From Myroides fluvii (lineage in GTDB: Bacteria; Bacteroidota; Bacteroidia; Flavobacteriales; Flavobacteriaceae), in contig NZ_CP039934.1 of assembly GCF_009792295.1 (NCBI RefSeq), positions 1,136,501 through 1,200,500 of the forward strand: 64,000 bases of DNA. The letters are read 5' to 3'. Made by a program: the position numbers and the translations under genes. The stretch's first letter is position 1, and every line of letters begins with the position of its first letter. Below, piece by piece: positions 62,642 to 64,000 of this stretch. Under the pieces are notes generated by a model, which had not been told where the DNA came from, did not search any database, and worked only from the letters and a program-made list of their open reading frames with translations.

Positions 62642-64000
62642 TTATTTAATTTTTTGTGTGACGTTCAGATTTGACTTTACTGAACAATTTTTCAATAGTA
62701 AGCGAATAGGTAATCTTCTACCTATAACACAGCCATTTCTGTACGTTTGTACATAAACAACACTGTATTTTGGACCAAAACCAGCACCTTCTGGCAATTC
62801 GTCCTGATATTCAGGTAAATGATAAGGTAATTTGAAGTTATTTAGCCCTTCTGTTGGTACAGGTGTCCCACCTGTTTCTTCGGTATAAACTTCATAAGTA
62901 GAACAGTTGTCTTCAGTATTAATGGTTAATATACCGCCTTGACATAGGTCTAAATATTCCTCATCGATATCAATGCCAACATCAATTCGAGGAGCCACTG
63001 TTACTTCGTATATCCTAGTAAGGTCTCCAAGTACTCCAACCACGTTTCCATAAGAAATTTTAACGCGATCAAAAGGTTGATTGATGTCTTTGATAATCAT
63101 TTTGTACTTATTGCGATACCCCAATCCTAGTAATTTTAGATCTAGAATTTGAGCCCCATTTGTTCCATCAATCTCTGCTCCTACTTTTTGATCTCCTAAA
63201 TAGCGTTGGATTGTATAGCCTTTAATTAATTCTAAACTCAAAATAGGATTTCCAGGAACCTCAGTTACGATATGTAATTTATCTCCAGGCATCGCTTGTT
63301 GTTTAAAGACTACCGTTAAACTTGCAGCATTCAACACAGCAATACCTCTAACTATTGTAGCATACGTTTCAAGATTGCCATCCACGGCATTCCATGGATT
63401 AGAAACAGAAGCGGTTGCACTTGCTGCACCTATACCTAAATCTTGCACTCCATGTAATACATCTAGTACTGCTGGATGTACATTATCTGAAACAGGTTCA
63501 CAGTATTCAGGCGAAAATGCACTTACATTTTTCGTATGATACGCATGGTACACTTTAGCTATTTGAGCAACACTCAATAAAGATCCTTGAGAAACACGAA
63601 CCCCTTTATACTTTTTAGGTCCATTTTTATCAGAAGGAACAAATGTATATTCAATCACATTATCCGCTGCTAATAAATCTAATAAACCACCTTGAACTGA
63701 TTTTAATGTTCCGATGGTATTACCATCAGCATCTAATCCTAAGACAGAAATACCTCCAGCTAACATCAATCCACTATATTGTTTTCCTAGCTTAATGGTT
63801 ACAGGAGTACCTGCGGCAACTTCTTCTTCAAAGTAGATATTTTGCCATACCGTACCAATTCCCAAAAGTCCAATACCCGTTGTTAACGTAGAATAAGTTG
63901 TTGGGTCTCCATCGATAGTATAATCTGTACCACTAACACCTCCTGTAATGATAGATCCCCAACTTGATGAACCTCTTGCATACACTCTTTCTATCATAGG
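62642..64000 (-). CDS. Partial surface protein, N-terminus beyond window
   Basis: The frame runs off the right edge; a Met at 63997 is only the first inside the window, and the codon before it is Pro, so the real start lies beyond 64000. The visible 452 residues are strand-rich with Gly and hydrophobic residues and contain two similar blocks (SGTDYTIDGDPTTYSTLTTG and NPWNAVDGNLETYATIVRGI), each an Asp/Gly-rich turn followed by a strand, which suggests a duplicated domain of F5/8-type or discoidin-like folds. The C-terminus ends KNCSVKSNLNVTQKIK. It is upstream of the repeat protein by 31 bp, so it is probably the first visible gene of the operon. Confidence 0.7.
   Translation of the reverse strand, partial: PMIERVYARGSSSWGSIITGGVSGTDYTIDGDPTTYSTLTTGIGLLGIGTVWQNIYFEEEVAAGTPVTIKLGKQYSGLMLAGGISVLGLDADGNTIGTLKSVQGGLLDLLAADNVIEYTFVPSDKNGPKKYKGVRVSQGSLLSVAQIAKVYHAYHTKNVSAFSPEYCEPVSDNVHPAVLDVLHGVQDLGIGAASATASVSNPWNAVDGNLETYATIVRGIAVLNAASLTVVFKQQAMPGDKLHIVTEVPGNPILSLELIKGYTIQRYLGDQKVGAEIDGTNGAQILDLKLLGLGYRNKYKMIIKDINQPFDRVKISYGNVVGVLGDLTRIYEVTVAPRIDVGIDIDEEYLDLCQGGILTINTEDNCSTYEVYTEETGGTPVPTEGLNNFKLPYHLPEYQDELPEGAGFGPKYSVVYVQTYRNGCVIGRRLPIRLLLKNCSVKSNLNVTQKIK

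Overview
The window is AT-rich DNA from a member of the Bacteroidota, most probably family Flavobacteriaceae; Myroides or a close relative is my guess, not a demonstrated assignment. The evidence is Bacteroidota-type promoters (TTG-N19-TAnnTTTG, exact before the tRNA-Asn pair and the tRNA-Met), lipoprotein signals of the SCxx type, a PorP/SprF + PorE-like OmpA protein + type-B sorting-domain gene set typical of the type IX secretion system (T9SS), an SDR-type threonine dehydrogenase, and an RteC-like regulator.

Region 1 (about 257-7589) is an integrated mobile element of about 7.3 kb. A 17-bp sequence identical to the 3' end of tRNA-Asn lies at 257-273 and again inside the intact tRNA-Asn gene at 7573-7589. 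From the left end the element carries a tyrosine integrase, an RteC-like regulator, an excisionase-like HTH protein, and a 457-aa protein with three motifs of the T7 RNA polymerase / family A polymerase fold, best explained as a TV-Pol-type polymerase. An (AAT)n tract, a palindrome and a terminator follow. The rest is one intact secreted protein and several decayed genes (lipocalin-like lipoprotein, small membrane protein, another lipoprotein, one unidentified). No relaxase, conjugation or capsid gene is visible.

Region 2 (7.7-23.3 kb) is chromosomal backbone: tandem tRNA-Asn genes, a TRIC-type channel, an aldehyde dehydrogenase, threonine dehydrogenase, a lipoprotein-mfd operon, an M16 peptidase, a PafA-like phosphatase, a Crp/Fnr regulator, a HAD phosphatase and a lipoprotein.

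Region 3 (23.4-34.7 kb) is mostly ion handling and signalling on the minus strand: a four-gene CzcBAC-type metal efflux operon ending in an outer-membrane barrel gene, MgtE and MgtC-like genes, a two-component system, and a short SSB.

Region 4 (34.8-50.7 kb) is housekeeping: an acetyltransferase-nitrilase fusion, Ada-like and AlkB-like alkylation repair genes that overlap, an MBL-rhodanese sulfur enzyme, aconitase, a response regulator, Asd, RecJ, OsmC, RsmI, an extremely acidic protein, thymidine kinase, an MFS transporter and tRNA-Met.

Region 5 (50.7-54 kb) is gene-poor, with small lipoproteins and remnants. Region 6 (54-64 kb) is a minus-strand surface and secretion locus: a partial surface protein, a 1221-aa protein with six 131-aa repeats, a 201-aa relative sharing its N-terminal module, a type-B T9SS substrate, a PorP/SprF protein and a PorE-like OmpA protein.

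All functions are read from the sequence by eye; no database search was run.
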